NCBI GenBank assembly: GCA_031308135.1
Contig: JAHLJT010009419.1
Span: 61,116,768-61,180,767 of the forward strand
DNA from: Acheta domesticus
Lineage: Eukaryota > Arthropoda > Insecta > Orthoptera > Gryllidae
Direction of reading: 5' to 3'
DNA: 64,000 nt
Under the pieces are notes generated by a model. It saw nothing but the letters and a program-made list of their open reading frames with translations, made no database searches and had not been told where the DNA came from. Of this stretch, positions 1 to 11,804 are shown piece after piece (the stretch's first letter is position 1; every line of letters begins with the position of its first letter). Made by a program: the position numbers and the translations under genes.

Positions 1-59
1 TTATGTCACTCCCCTCTGGAAAAGAAATTGCACAATTTAAACAAATTAAACAGTCTTTT

Positions 60-480
60 TCTTCTCATATACTTACGTGTAGAGAATGTTATGTAATGCT
101 GCAATAAATTGATGATGACAGAATTTGATAATAAAAATGTTCAGCATCAATTGATCTAGCTGTACTTAAGGCCTTGCAAATTTGAAATGGATCCTTCAAT
201 TTTTGGGGGAACATTTCATGAAGCACCTACGACAGTTCCAAAATTCTCCCAAAAATGGCTCACATTTCCTCTTCAATATTTTGCTCAAATTCAACATAGA
301 GTGCTTACAAAAATGACATTGGTCTGATTTTCATTAAAATTAATTTATGTTTTCACAAGTAAATTGCAATATGCTCCAATTTTCACTTGTCTGCTATCAT
401 TTGGCATGACCTAAATATTGAAATAATAGTTGACATGGCATTGACAGATTCATAGAATGGATGCTCGATATAAAAATGTT
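60..480 (+). repeat. diverged copy of the 1.4-kb non-coding repeat family
   Basis: Contains GTTATGTAATGCTGC and, about 120 bp later, a segment resembling the family's hallmark region (TTTGGGGGWAC-TTTCATGAAGC, followed by CAAAATTCTCCCAAAAA). Much more diverged than the copies at 1.95, 20.97 and 41.8 kb. Confidence 0.5.
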
Positions 481-560
481 TCAGCACAAAAACGTGTTAT
501 GCCATCCATCATAATTTGTTAAAATATGTAAAGTGAAAAATTTTGGAGATTTAACACGCC

Positions 561-1813
561 AAAATCCTTCACTTTTAACTTACTAAACCAAAACAACAAT
601 TACATGTAACACATTTATCATTATTTCATTCTATGAAACAATATTTCCTTTTAAAAATGCTATATTACAACTTTAAAAGGTATATCTACATCAAGGGCAA
701 GAAGTGTACAAAATCTTACCTTCTTTCACCTTTTTTCTCTCTCTCACATCACAAACATTTTGCCCTAGCTTCCACTCAGGGCTTTTTGGCAAGGAGTGCT
801 AATGCGAATTTTCTTTGTTCCTATTTCCATTGAAACACAATCTTCACACCCAAAAGAATGTTCCTGTTTTCTTTTGGGCAGCACTGAAACATATTCCATA
901 AAGGATACTTTACTGCATTAAAAACACAAAATAAAAATAGTGAAGAGCTTCACTTTATGAATTCAATGTCTTTAATTTAAAAAAAAAGGATTTTAATGGA
1001 AAGAAGAAGAAAAAACACCAGAAAATGACAAATAATGGCCAATATTTTGGAATATTCAAAATGACAAACAATGCAGTTTAGAAAGAAAGAAAAACACAGA
1101 AACATTAGTGGCTGCTGAAATATAAGTCCATTTATTTTAATTCCTTGTATTTTTGTTGTAGCTGTAGCTGTAGCTTCTTTAGTGTTAATTTTTTTAAGCC
1201 TTGAGGAGGGGCACCACAAGGTTGAAAATTTCTCTGACAAAATAAAGAACCAAAACCTTGATAGTTATAGTGTCTGTCTCATTTACTTAATTAAGGGAAG
1301 GAATTGCTCCAGCAACTTCTCTATTGAAGTTACAAAAAGTATAGTTAAACGTGCAGAAATATCTCTAGCCACAGCCATTTTTCAGTGGAACATACTGATT
1401 TCTCTTCACTTGGTTCAGTGGTCAGAGGCAAGGCTCATTTTGTAGACTAACCTACATTTCATGGACATCTTTCTCAACCTGATTTTAATTATATCGTAAT
1501 ATGAAGAGGAAGAACAGTGGAGATTGATTCAGTGTTTTCCTGCTTTGGGAGCAATGTCAAATTATTTACAAAGATTTCTGGAGTCACTTTCTATTTCAGA
1601 TAACAATAAATTATTTCCTTGCAGGCCTTGTAGTTTCTTCATTACTCTTGATTTGGTTTTAGTGTGATATATTTCCAGAATGTGAGCGACACTGGACAAG
1701 AAATGGAATGTGAGAAAGAAGTTACCGGTAATGTGAAAAAATTTGCCATATTTTTTTACTAAAGAAGAAATAAAATAACTAATGTCAAATACAGAAATAT
1801 AAGTGTGCTTGTG

Positions 1814-1846
<33 letters not shown>

Positions 1847-1953
1847 TATTTAATAGTTCAAGTGCATTTAAAACATGCTAAAAATTGAAGTGTACTTTAC
1901 ACCATGTAGGTAGTACAACTAATGGACAATTTACTTAACCTTCATTAAGCAGC
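561..1953. other. AT-rich DNA, no gene seen
   Basis: Open frames here (for example 1182-1445) have no recognisable motif, splice support or protein-like composition. A poly(A) run followed by GAAAA repeats lies at 1815-1848. Confidence 0.6.
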
Positions 1954-3403
1954 ATTTTACTTTCCCATATACATACATATAATACATAGTATAGGGAAAG
2001 TTATGTAATGCTGCGGAAAATCGATTTCAAGATTTCAACGGAAATACACATTTTGGGGTCCCAGGATACCGAAAAAGTAGTTCTTTTCAAAACGTCTGTC
2101 AGTCTGCCTGGTGTATGTGAACAACACTAACGCATTAACTATGCATATGATTTTTTCCAAACTGAATAAAGCTCTGTCAACCTGGCGTGAGTCGACGCTC
2201 TGAGACTTTGGTAAAAAAAAAATCATTAATATTTGAGGGTACTTTACATAATGCCTCCCAGACATTTTCAATTTTCTCAAACACAGCTCCAAATTTTTTC
2301 TTTAAATTTCTTGTAGGAATGGAGTAAAATACACTTCTAAAGGTGGCATAGGTTTAATTTTTATGGTTACCTCTGAATTTTCAAAAATTGCAAAATTTGT
2401 AATTTTTTTGGTGTCTTCCTACAACTACAAAATTCAAAATAAATATTTTTCCTTCAAATGAAATTTGTTCCTCAAAATTAGTTCTTTCATTAAGGTGATG
2501 TACTTTTTTTGAAACTTTTAGTAGTTTTCGCGCAATACCTCGCAATATCTGCAATTTTCAAAAATAACAAAACAAGATTTTCACAAAAAAAAACACCAAA
2601 TTTTTTCTTCAAGCTATTGGTTGGGGTCTAATGTACTTTATGAAATGACATTAACGCCATGTTGCTCAATTCTTTTGTTTTCGGCAAAAATATGAAAATG
2701 TAATTTTTTGACTTGTCTCTCACATTGTTAATACATATATTAGCGATGTTTTGTTTATATTATTATACTTATGAGTACATGTGTTTTAAATAATGTCATA
2801 AAGTTTCTCGAAAACTCAAGTTTTATGTGAAAACTAGCTCAAAATTCCACATTTCCAGAAACCCTCAAATGCCATTTTCTCATAAACGACTCCAAATTAT
2901 TCCTTCAAACATTTCAAATGGATACTGCTAGACTCTTTAATATGATGTAAATTTCACAAATGTAATTTTTTTGAAAGATCTCTCACACCCATAATATGCA
3001 TATTTCCAGCAATTTGTAAACACTATTTGTATTTGTGAGTTAACTTGCGTCAAATGACTTCAAATGAAGTTTTACGAAAACTCAAAACTTTTCTGTGAAA
3101 AGGATCTTCAAATTTCAAAGTCACAGTAGCTCTTAAACACCATTTTCTTAAAATCGTCTGAATGTTTATCAATTAAAATTGCCATTTAGGATGAGGTTTT
3201 ACTGTACTTTAATATTCTTAAAATAATATTTCTGTTCTATAATTAGGAAACCAAAAAATTAGGAAAATGTCAAAAAATGTACTTTGGGCAACAATAGATG
3301 GCAGCTGGCAAGAGTATGTGGCAAATCCGAATAGCTAGCCGAGACCGATGGAAATAGAAAACTAATACAGGAAGTTTTGTGCCATTCTGTAGCACCACTA
3401 GTT
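1954..3403 (+). repeat. 1.4-kb non-coding dispersed repeat, copy A
   Basis: Begins TTTTACTTTCCC and ends GTAGCACCACTAG. The same order of blocks recurs at 20967-23779 (split) and 41799-43275: a start hairpin ACTTTCCC...GGGAAAGT; TTATGTAATGCTGC; TTTTGGGGTCCC; CTGTCNGTC; a long AT-rich centre; then GATGGCAGYTG and CCGAATAGC near the end. No frame is conserved between copies, so it appears to be non-coding. Its class is not recognised. Confidence 0.7.
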
Positions 3404-3563
3404 TGTATTACCAGCCAATTTTCCTTACCATTAATAACCGTTAAATGAAAGTTTTGATACTTCAGTCAACTATTTCCTCCTGCCTATTTCACTTTAATGA
3501 TCACGTCGTTTATATCGTACATATTAACATAAATAATTAAATTGAATGAAATAAGTGAACTTC

Positions 3564-3569
3564 TTTATT
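3564..3569 (-). terminator. candidate poly(A) signal for MGMT
   Basis: AATAAA on the minus strand, about 170 bp beyond the MGMT stop codon. It is the first such hexamer downstream. In AT-rich DNA the hexamer is frequent, so this is only a candidate. Confidence 0.4.
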
Positions 3570-3736
3570 TTAGAAATGTTTCTAATTTCAAGAAATGTGC
3601 ACTTCTTTGGTGCAAAAAAGATAATGTCAATTTTCCCCCTCTTCTTGGATTTATGGATTATTCTTGGTTTCATACGAAAATTTAAATCAATTCCTTGAAA
3701 AATGAAATAAAAGCTCAGACTACAATTAACTAATTT

Positions 3737-3933
3737 TTAGAGAGGAATGGAAATGATTTTATTTTCACAACTTACCCCAACCCTTTCATACTTCAGCAAC
3801 CACTCTTTCACTTTGTTCTTCTTTCCTTTAGCATATTGCCCGAATTCACCAGATTTGGGTAGAACACGGTGACATGGGATGATAATTTGAAAGGGATTCA
3901 CTGCAAGTGCTGAGCCAACAGCTTGGGCACAGC
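3737..3933 (-). CDS. MGMT: MGMT exon 4 (terminal, active site)
   Basis: Acceptor TTTTATAG, 197 nt including the stop at 3739-3737. Encodes residues 132-196: AQAVGSAL, NPFQIIIPCHRV with the acceptor cysteine codon at 3874-3872, GEFGQYAKG and KEWLLKYERVG. A consensus-like donor (GTAAGT) follows the RVG codons, but reading through it gives only 12 more residues and a stop. That yields a normal total length, so I treat this as the last exon. An AATAAA on the same strand lies at 3569-3564, about 170 bp downstream. Confidence 0.92.
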
Positions 3934-6900
3934 CTATAAAAGAAAATTCAGAATATTTGTTTGAATAGAGTATACAAAACCCTCTTATAAAAATCTCTGG
4001 AATTTCAAAGTTCAACTGATTCTCTTTAACTAGGAAGTATTGTATCTCAGACCAAATAGAAAATGTTTTTTGCTTTTCTCTCTCACACACACACCTGAAT
4101 ATGTAGAGGATGATAGTCAATCTGTTTAAACAACTTCAAATTCCTATTTTTTGTAAATTCAGACACACTTAAGTTGCACAAAGCTATGGTGAAATAACTT
4201 TCTCCCCTTGCAGGATTTTTAATGAATATTTTATGGTCATAGTGATTAATCAGGGATGTATAATTACCATATCAGGTAGTCGGGTGATTAATTGTTGGAG
4301 AAATTTTACTGCTTGTCCAGTTATTGGCCATAATCACTAGTGCATTTTTATTGAAGTAATAATTCTCTTCACAAATTGTCTAGCCAATACTCAGAAGGGG
4401 TTGTTTATAAATTACTTAATGCTAAAGTGGGGGAGGAGGGTTTGAAACAGCATTACAGTGCATCACACAGGCATAGGGGTGATGTTGGTTTAGTGCTATG
4501 CAACTCGGATATTTATTTTTTTTATATTTTTCAACCTTTTCAGAAATAATTTATTTTCTCTGTACTTTGTACTAAAACATTAACAAATTAAATGTAAAAA
4601 ATATAAATAAATTAAAAAGCTATATTTCAATTGTTACAAAAGATATAAATATTCTTTTCATCAATGAATAAATGTGCAAGATTAGGAAGAAAATATTCAA
4701 AACTGATCTATATTCTAGAATCCATTTAAATTGGCGCAACAGACTCTTACCCATGCATCAATCAAGATGGTGTACACACGTCATGTTGCCAGAAATTTCC
4801 TCACACATTCTTTACTTCACTCAAAAATTGTACCCAATATTATTGCTAGGGGCAATCAGCATCACCAACTAATCGACTTAAATTATCATGAAGTTCAATA
4901 CAAAAAGCAAATAAAATTATTACAATTTGTTTTTACTGTAATATAATTTATTTTTATTTATTACAAATAGAGGTGTTGCTAGCATTATGTAATTATTTAG
5001 TGGGTTCAAGCGTGCATTACAGGTATGTTACAAGAAAGAGGGGTTATTCAAAATATTCCAAATTTGCATAACGTAATTCATGGCCAGCCCCTAATAGCTA
5101 ATTAGAGTGAGTCAAAGAAATAATTTTCTTTTTGTGGGTTGGAAAAATTGGAGGAAGCCGGGCTGGCAAACTAGACGTTCGAAACATCAACTCTAACGGT
5201 GATAACAACACACTGATAAACTACCTGGGAGCAAAATAGCTTCTTGTAAAACCTAAAACTTTAAAAGGCACAGTTGACACTTCACTACATATGTCGAAAA
5301 TGGTGATAGGATTGCAGAATTCAACCTATGAAATAAACATCCTTGAGTCTCTGAAACGATAATTTTGAACACATATTATGCCAAAATACTTTTTTGCTGA
5401 ACATGTTTTTTCTTTTTCCTAACAAATGTTTTGAAATAAAATGCATTGGGTCATAGTCTGCAAGCTGGCATCCCCTTCTTCTTCAACTTTCACAAAAGTA
5501 AATTATTTCTTTGACCAATTCATATATTAAAGCAGCAAGCTACTGCTCGGCCAATCCTGATCAGCTGATGTATTCAGCAAATTTTTGCTTCCTGTGATGT
5601 GTCCAGAAGACTGACTATTTGCGAAACTATTCTAAAACATTTCGGGAAGATATTCTCCTACCCATCTGGCAATTCTGAAAATGGCTAAACATAAAATCAA
5701 TTGTATTTATTAATCAATTCATTAAATTTATGATTTCATTTTCCTTGTAGTACTTACGTTCTATTTATGCACAACTAAAATGGGGCATATCTAAATACAA
5801 TGTTCAGTGAAAAAGGAGGCCCAGAAATGCAGCCCTCTTGTTTTAGGCTGCTCATTTATTAATCACCAAAGTAGGTAGATATTGTAAATAATGGCTGGAT
5901 TGATTACTTTGAATGTATGCATACACTACATGTAATCAAAAGGCATACTAAGGATATTTTCCAACATTAACAATTAACATATTCTAATTAAATTTCTCCT
6001 ACAATAAACCCAATTGATCAAAGATCACTAAATATCTTGTTTTTTGAAGAAAATACAATTTCTATACTCTCAAAATATGCATGAATACGCAAACACTGTC
6101 CTTTTCCTCCTATTTATATCTAATTCTCTGAACCAGGAATCACAGGTTATTCAAAGCAATGAAATACAAAATATTTATTCAGAAATCTTCACTATTAGCA
6201 TTAACTTGCCTCTCTCACTATGCAAACAATGATTTTGAATCTTTGGGAGATCTTACAATACAACCCTAATAAATTTAAAAAGTTAACAAGTTTGGGTACC
6301 TTGCAATTCCTTTTCAGTGAAAGAACAGTAGATTAAATGTAAATATAGTATAGTGCAGTAACAATAGTGTAGGTAGCTTCATGGTTTACCAAAAACATTG
6401 TTTTGATGTCACAAGGGCCTGATAGAAATATCACCGCAAAACTGATTTAGAGAGGTTTAAAATAATTACAACTTAAGCTTAGAATTTCATTACCAGGATG
6501 CCATGACATTTAAACACAGTTATTGAAGAAGCTTTGGAAAGGAATGCATTTGCCTATGCAGCTGCATAGTTGAACTCAATTTAAAGAAAAATGTATACAT
6601 CAACAATACTTTATATAGAAATAAACTAATTACTGATTACTGATAATTATTTTAGTGTTAGTTATAGAGCTCAAGAAAATTTGCCAAGATTGCACTTCTT
6701 CCCCCCCACTATTTATATACAGCATAAAGTTTACGATTGTTTTGATATAAAAATTAAAATAAACACAAACTCTTTCACCAATTACACAATGATTGCTTAA
6801 AATATTAAAATTAGTTTCCTTAAGACTGAAAAAGGCATACTGCATGTTGTACCTACTACTTCTAAAATTGATGAATTAAAAATTACAAATTCATTTTCTG

Positions 6901-8808
6901 AACACCTTATTTAAACTTACAAGATATAAGTGCTAAGATGTGAATAGGATGATTGATGTTTTAAGAATTCTGAATTTCCAGGGATAATTTTACTAATTCT
7001 ACTCTGTATGAAAATGTTCATGGACAAGTTATTAAACTTCAAATAGCCTTAATCCAAATGCCAACTACTGAATGTGAAAATATGCTTTTAAAATTGTATG
7101 TACCTAAAAACTGCAGCATATTATGAACTAGCATAAAATTATGCTGTGCAAATTCTCTGGGGCGGGTGGGTGGGGGAGACATGTTTTCCAACTTTGTTGT
7201 CAGAAATTTGTGTATTTTTTGTGCTCTAACAGAAACTTGAACTACATTAAGTAGACCAAGAAACAAGATTACCTTGTACCTTGGGCCACCCATCTTACTA
7301 TGGACAAGGAATAGGAAAACATGGAGGATATTGATGAATGGTAATCCTAAGTAAGCTTTTTATACATTTACTACGAAACAGAAGTTTTACATAAAAAACT
7401 TGTCAGTTTTGAATGACTTTATGTTATTTTATCTTCTTTAGTCAGCGCGTTTTTTGTGTTTCACCCACTCTGGAGTTACAAAATAGTGCCCAGATTTATT
7501 TCTGGATGCCAGTAACTCAATTTTATTTTCCTCCTTTTTCTCACAATTCCCTTGACTTTCCTGGCTCTTGGTCATCTTTCTCAACCTTTTATTTTCCAGC
7601 TTTTGGTAATGTTTCTCAACCAATGCGAGCCTATGTTGTTGCAAGTGGATTTATGTTATCCAATGATGATAGGGTTAGAAATAGATATGGTATAAGCAGT
7701 GGCTTCTGACTGTGACCTGCCCATATTCTCATCATCTGTGATAAGTCTTGGCTTTTCATTTTCTTGAATAAGGCCTATCTGTTCGCATTACTGATCAAAC
7801 ATCCATAATGGGCATGAATTAGAAATCTTAGATACAGAATGCACTTACAATACAAACTAAATATTTTTAATTATTCTTAATTTTTGAAGTTTATAGGTCG
7901 CTTGAAGTACCAAGGTAATAAAGCGGCTAAAGGTAAAATTATTTTTGCTCTTGGTGTAAATCTATATCGAGTAGTATAATACTATTGATTTTGTTCTTTT
8001 AATACTATGAAATAATACTACTACGAAAATCACCAAGGATTTTAATGCATATGACATGCAAATGTTGGAAATTTTACTTCTGACATCATGAAACAGATTT
8101 ATTCATCAAATGGACATCATGAATGGAACCTCTTTCAGAATGTAAATACATCTAAACAAGTTACAAATGAAAGTGAGTGTGTTGCACCCATCTCACATTC
8201 AAAATGGAACTTTTTACTTTTCTAGTTATTTCAAAACCATTGCAGGTCATCTGAGGTATCAGGGTTTCCCCTAATTAACCTATTTACATTAAATAAGAAT
8301 GATTGCAACAATATAAGCAATGAATATATATATATAATATATATATATAATATAATAAAATGAAATATAATATAATATAATGAAATATAGTTATTCAAAT
8401 TATCGTTTTTCATATTATCGCGGCAAAAAGTATTATTCTTTCATGAAGAACATGAGGGTTCAGGACAGGAATTTATAGCTAATTTACCTTTGAAAATATA
8501 TTTTATTACATAGGAGAGAATATTTTGTCAATAAAACTCGAAAAAAACCTCTCTTTTCTGTATTCAAAATTCGACTAAAATATGGTTTAGGATAGAGACC
8601 ACAGAATAATGAAAACGTGCACAAAATTCACTTGTCCCCATAGCTCGTCATACGCAGTTTTTAACGGTTTTTTGACGTAAATAAATAAATAAATATAGAA
8701 TGAGAGGGCTGATCTTCACTTTAACTTTGTTTCTCTGATTGCAGGCCCAGTGGAAAGGTTTGAGAGGGTAGCTTCATATATATATATGCATATTTTGTTC
8801 CAAAAAGC

Positions 8809-8888
<80 letters not shown>

Positions 8889-9739
8889 GCAAATTATATT
8901 GAAGCCTGTAGACTAGAGATTATATTAAGTAAAATGCAGAGACAAGGCTAGATTCTCACTATTGTCTTGTAAGTGCGCAAGTGAAGAAGTCAACAAAACA
9001 ATACAGGTACAACAGGTTGGAATTTTGCGAATTCCAGATTCAAGGGAGTATGAGGTTACCAACACTTTTTTTGATGCCAAAAAACCCTATTTCAGTGCAA
9101 AAAGATTTACAGTTTCTTCAAGAGATGATGTGGTCCAACTGAAGGGTAACTAATTGCTATTTTTTGAATTACCTGAAAATCCTTTGCTACGCATAAGGGT
9201 CGTAAGGCCACCGTAAGTAGTAGTTTCACCAGGTTGTGTGTTTTGCGCCAACATCATCCACACATTTTTACGAAATTCACCTATAAATAATTACAAATAA
9301 CTCCATAAAATGCTTGCAATTATCATTCTTTTTCAAAGGAAATAAGAACCACTCACTTTGAATTGAATCCATACAAAGCTTTGGTTGATGATGATCATCT
9401 AAATCAAAATAATTGGAGAAATACATTTGAAACCACATTACTGTTTGCTTGACATGCTTACTAAATTGGTCATCAACGTCCTTAGACTTTATTTCTACTT
9501 GCTGCCTACAGAAATTAAATCAAAATTGAATGTTACATAATTCACAATGAATAAATTAATGCAATGTAATGAACATGTCAAAGTTAAGGTTCCACTACTT
9601 ACTTTTGATCGGGGCAAAAATTATCATCGGTTGATATAATCTGACTGGAGGAATGAAGACCTTTCTGACATACTACTAATTCAATATCCCCTATGGGGGA
9701 ATGCATAATATATGTAGCCGTTTCTTCTGTACAGACCAT
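3737..9739 (-). CDS. MGMT: O6-methylguanine-DNA methyltransferase (MGMT/AGT), complete four-exon gene
   Basis: Exons join as 9739-9603, 9505-9357, 9280-9173 and 3933-3737. All introns are GT-AG and the phases match, giving 591 nt (196 residues plus stop; human MGMT has 207). The family repairs O6-alkylguanine in nuclear DNA by moving the alkyl group irreversibly to its own cysteine. Seen here: an N-terminal domain with C24 and H29 at the positions of the human zinc ligands; the helix-turn-helix region with the nucleotide-flipping tyrosine (in GETTTYGGL); the active-site motif PCHRV at residues 151-155 with catalytic Cys152; the preceding NP (human Asn137); and KEWLLKYE with the conserved glutamate. 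The start is the only ATG that opens exon 1 in frame. One oddity: the human arginine-finger position (Arg128) is Gln135. No frameshift or stop is present, so the gene looks functional. Family assignment is very sure; activity is inferred. Confidence 0.93.
4925..5100 (+). repeat. dispersed repeat shared with 24093-24262
   Basis: Two segments in the window share this order: a T-rich stretch, GGTGTTGYNNGCAN, ACGTAATTA or its variant, GGGTTNAAGCG, TTACAGGT, GTTACAAG, and a final ACGTAATT followed by GCCCCTAA or GCTCCTAA. It has no coding potential and its class is unknown. Confidence 0.5.
7438..7653 (-). other. charged open segment in the MGMT intron, possible exon or retropseudogene piece
   Basis: About 70 codons are open on the minus strand up to a TAA at 7440-7438. 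The composition is protein-like: a Lys/Glu/Gln-rich helical stretch (VEKHYQKLENKRLRKM) followed by GHYFVTPEWVKHKKRAD. No ATG opens the frame and no strong acceptor precedes it. It could be an alternative terminal exon, a fragment of a processed pseudogene or chance. I do not recognise it. Confidence 0.2.
8383..8695 (+). mobile_element. jockey-like LINE 3' end, 5'-truncated copy 1
   Basis: A 3'-terminal fragment nearly identical to 14215-14529 and 22755-23071. It starts at AAATATAGTTATTCAAATT and ends in GACGTAAATAAATAAATAAA, the short TAAA tail typical of non-LTR retrotransposons. It holds no coding sequence and lies inside the MGMT intron. Confidence 0.75.
8815..8880. repeat. (TA)n microsatellite
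   Basis: An uninterrupted run of about 33 TA dinucleotides. A second, imperfect AT-rich tract lies at 8320-8370. Confidence 0.9.
9173..9280 (-). CDS. MGMT: MGMT exon 3
   Basis: Acceptor TTATAG, donor GTAATT, 108 nt, residues 96-131. It encodes the start of the catalytic domain: EFRKNVW, then GETTTYGGL, which contains the tyrosine that corresponds to human Tyr114. The intron to exon 2 is 76 nt. The intron that follows is very large (9172-3934). Confidence 0.9.
9357..9505 (-). CDS. MGMT: MGMT exon 2
   Basis: Acceptor CTGTAG at the upstream edge and donor GTGAGT at the downstream edge. The exon completes codon 46, encodes residues 47-95 and ends with one base of codon 96. It covers the second half of the N-terminal domain; VMWFQMYFSNYF matches the human segment TAWLNAYFHQ in position and hydrophobic pattern. 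The intron to exon 1 is only 97 nt. Confidence 0.88.
9603..9739 (-). CDS. MGMT: MGMT exon 1
   Basis: Encodes residues 1-45 and two bases of codon 46, from an ATG at 9739-9737 to a consensus donor GTAAGT (9602-9597). It covers the first beta strands of the N-terminal domain (HSPIGDIELVVCQKGLH). This matches the human segment around its zinc-binding Cys24 and His29, and both residues fall at the same numbers here. A third cysteine near the N-terminus (C3) may stand in for human Cys5. Confidence 0.9.
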
Positions 9740-10130
9740 GATAACTCAATACCTATCAAGATGTTCTCAATTACGGAAATTTATAACTTTCAAGTTAGTC
9801 GAACAGCAAATCCTGAACATTGACAAGGTCTTATGTCATCAAATGTCAAACTCGCGCCAAATAGGTTAGGGTAACAGGAATGTTTACGCATGCGCATAAG
9901 AAAAAAAAACTGATTCAAACGAACTGGTCTAAACGCGCGCAAATAACCATTCTAATGATCGTTGACCAGGTAAAATAGAATCACTTATGAAATCATCCTC
10001 CTGAATTGACATCTCTTGTCCACCACCGTATGCCAAGACGAGAGTTTAAAATACTAGTATTAATTTCGATTACTTCAATATTAGTATAGACATGTCCAGA
10101 ACACGTAATTTTTTGTATACTTGGGTTTTT
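9740..10130. other. MGMT upstream region
   Basis: Intergenic. Apart from the E2F/NRF1-like motifs at 9854-9897, I see no structure until the palindromic array begins near 10140. Confidence 0.5.
9854..9897 (-). promoter_or_regulatory. candidate MGMT promoter: E2F-like and NRF1-like motifs
   Basis: Upstream of the MGMT ATG, the minus strand contains TTTGGCGC (9861-9854), matching the E2F core consensus, and TGCGCATGCG (about 9896-9887), close to the palindromic NRF1 consensus. They lie about 115 and 150 bp before the start codon. A further E2F-like TTTCCCGCCAAA sits near 10887. Such sites are common in promoters of replication and repair genes. Function is inferred from motif and position only. 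Confidence 0.35.
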
Positions 10131-10139
10131 ATTTCTTGC

Positions 10140-10840
10140 CGCGCAGGGGCTTATCTTCACGATGGAATATCTCACGGTGTTATGCGTCTTCCTCGCTCGT
10201 GTGGCTATACTACGATTTTTCTAGGAAGGACTCTCAAGATAACTCAAATCCCATCTTTGCGATGGAATATCACGGCCTTTCGCGTCTTTTCTCGGTCTTG
10301 CCGGTAGAAGTCGCAGGATCGCAAGCACTGCTTCATACGGTCGCGATCGTGCGAAATCTAGCGGAATGACTGAGAAAGATGCGAAATGCCGTGACATATT
10401 CCATCGCGAAGATGGGATTTGAGTTATACTGCGATTTTTGTAGGAAGAGCTCTAAAGATAACTCAAATCCCATCTTCGCGATGGAATATGTCACGGCATT
10501 TCGTATCATTCACAGTCGTTCCGCTAGATTTTGCACGATCGCGACCGTATGAAGCAGTGCTTGCGATCATGCGACTTCTACCGACAAGACCGAGAAAAGA
10601 CGCGAAGTGCCGTGACATATTCCATCGCGAAGATGGGATTTGAGTTATCTTCAGAGCTCTTCCTACAAAAATCGCAGTATATCTTGAGAGTCCTTCCTAG
10701 AAAAATCTCGCGACCGTATCGAGCAGTGCTGGTGATCATGCGAAATCTAGCGGCACGACCGAGAAAGACGCGAAATGCCATGTGATATCCCATCGTGACC
10801 ATGGGGGCTTGAGGGGCAGAATTAGGAAAATCTCACTATA
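10140..10840. mobile_element. nested palindromic MITE array
   Basis: Two roughly 180-190-bp units (about 10241-10420 and 10455-10645) are inverted copies of each other. Each unit is itself bounded by ~45-bp inverted repeats containing CCCATCTTYGCGATGGAATA. Outer arms, with ATTTTTCTAGGAAGGACTCT, extend the palindrome to about 10200-10700. The right edge, ending in TCTCACTATA at 10840, matches the terminus of the single-copy MITE at 28657-28897, so this is an amplified, rearranged member of that family. Open frames here are by-products of the palindrome. Confidence 0.75.
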
Positions 10841-11754
10841 ATTCATTAGGAATAGCTTATGCGCACAGCAGAGTTTGCCATCCAGCATTTTCCCGCCAAA
10901 CGTTATGATCGGTTATGATATCATTCTGAACAACCTTATCATTGGATCGTAATGAATCGACTCGGACGACGCGAGATCGGTGAACGAAAGCAAAGAACGA
11001 GTGGCAAGAACGTGGGCATTCTGTCTCGATGTTCAAATGAGAATTGCGCCATTAAATTAATAAAGAAAGTATTTTTTTATATAACATGTATTGGGAATTA
11101 TGCGTTGCACAGTCTCAAGAATGTTTTGTGTTGATCGCGAAGGCTGGAGCCTTGTCATGAACTTGCACAAGTGTAGCGAAGCCTGAAAGCTGCCTTTAGT
11201 GTTCGGAAAAAACAAATCTTTAGATTGCAATGCATTTGAAATTACGCGTTGGACAGACTGAAAGAGGTTTTAGATTAATCGCTTAGGTCTAAGGGGCGGA
11301 GTCTTGTCGTGATATTGAACACGCGTAGCGAAGTATGATAGTTAATATAAATAAATATAATAATAAATCACACATAGTAATTGTAATTGGTTACATGAAT
11401 ATTGAGAGATTAATGTAGACAAATAGAATACTTTGTTGGGTACAAAGTTTGAAATAAAGTAAAAATAAAAATTATAAAATATAGATTCTGGAACGATAAA
11501 AGTAGATTATAAGTTAAAAGTTGTGTTATGTCAACTGGTTTATATCGTGGTTCATCATCCTATCGTTGGTAACAATTTCTTCCTGAGATGATTCCAGAAC
11601 TTTGCAATGCAATTTGATATGAAGTTTTGTTTTTGGAGTCATTTAAATTTGGCTGGGGTAAGTTTGAAACTGTGACCTCTCAAGTGGGTATTTCAAGATC
11701 AGAAAGGATGTCTTCTAATCCATGATACGGATAAAATCCTCTCACGACTTTGAA
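10841..11754. other. unassigned region with a diverged tandem duplication
   Basis: Segments 11095-11190 and 11236-11335 are diverged direct copies with a period of about 140 bp. Both carry AATTAYGCGTTG, ACAGNCT, a GGAGYCTTGTC block and GTAGCGAAG. An ATG-led frame of 60 codons at 10952-11134 has no recognisable domain. Otherwise AT-rich. Confidence 0.45.
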
Positions 11755-11804
11755 GTATAAGGGCGGGAATATATTTCAGCAAACGCCGATGTCTATAAGT
11801 ATAA

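Larger units (their letters stand above)
3934..9172 (-). other. MGMT intron 3 (repeat-filled)
   Basis: A 5.2-kb intron bounded by GTAATT and TTTTATAG. From low to high coordinate it holds: AT-rich unique DNA; a dispersed repeat at 4925-5100; a short minus-strand open segment at 7438-7653; (TA)-rich tracts at 8320-8370 and 8815-8880; and a jockey-like LINE 3' end at 8383-8695. I see no exon with convincing similarity inside it. Confidence 0.75.

Noticed and set aside
10092..10802. Five overlapping open frames on both strands
   Set aside because: They read the arms of the palindromic MITE array and its complement. Their protein sequences are mutual inversions, not gene products.
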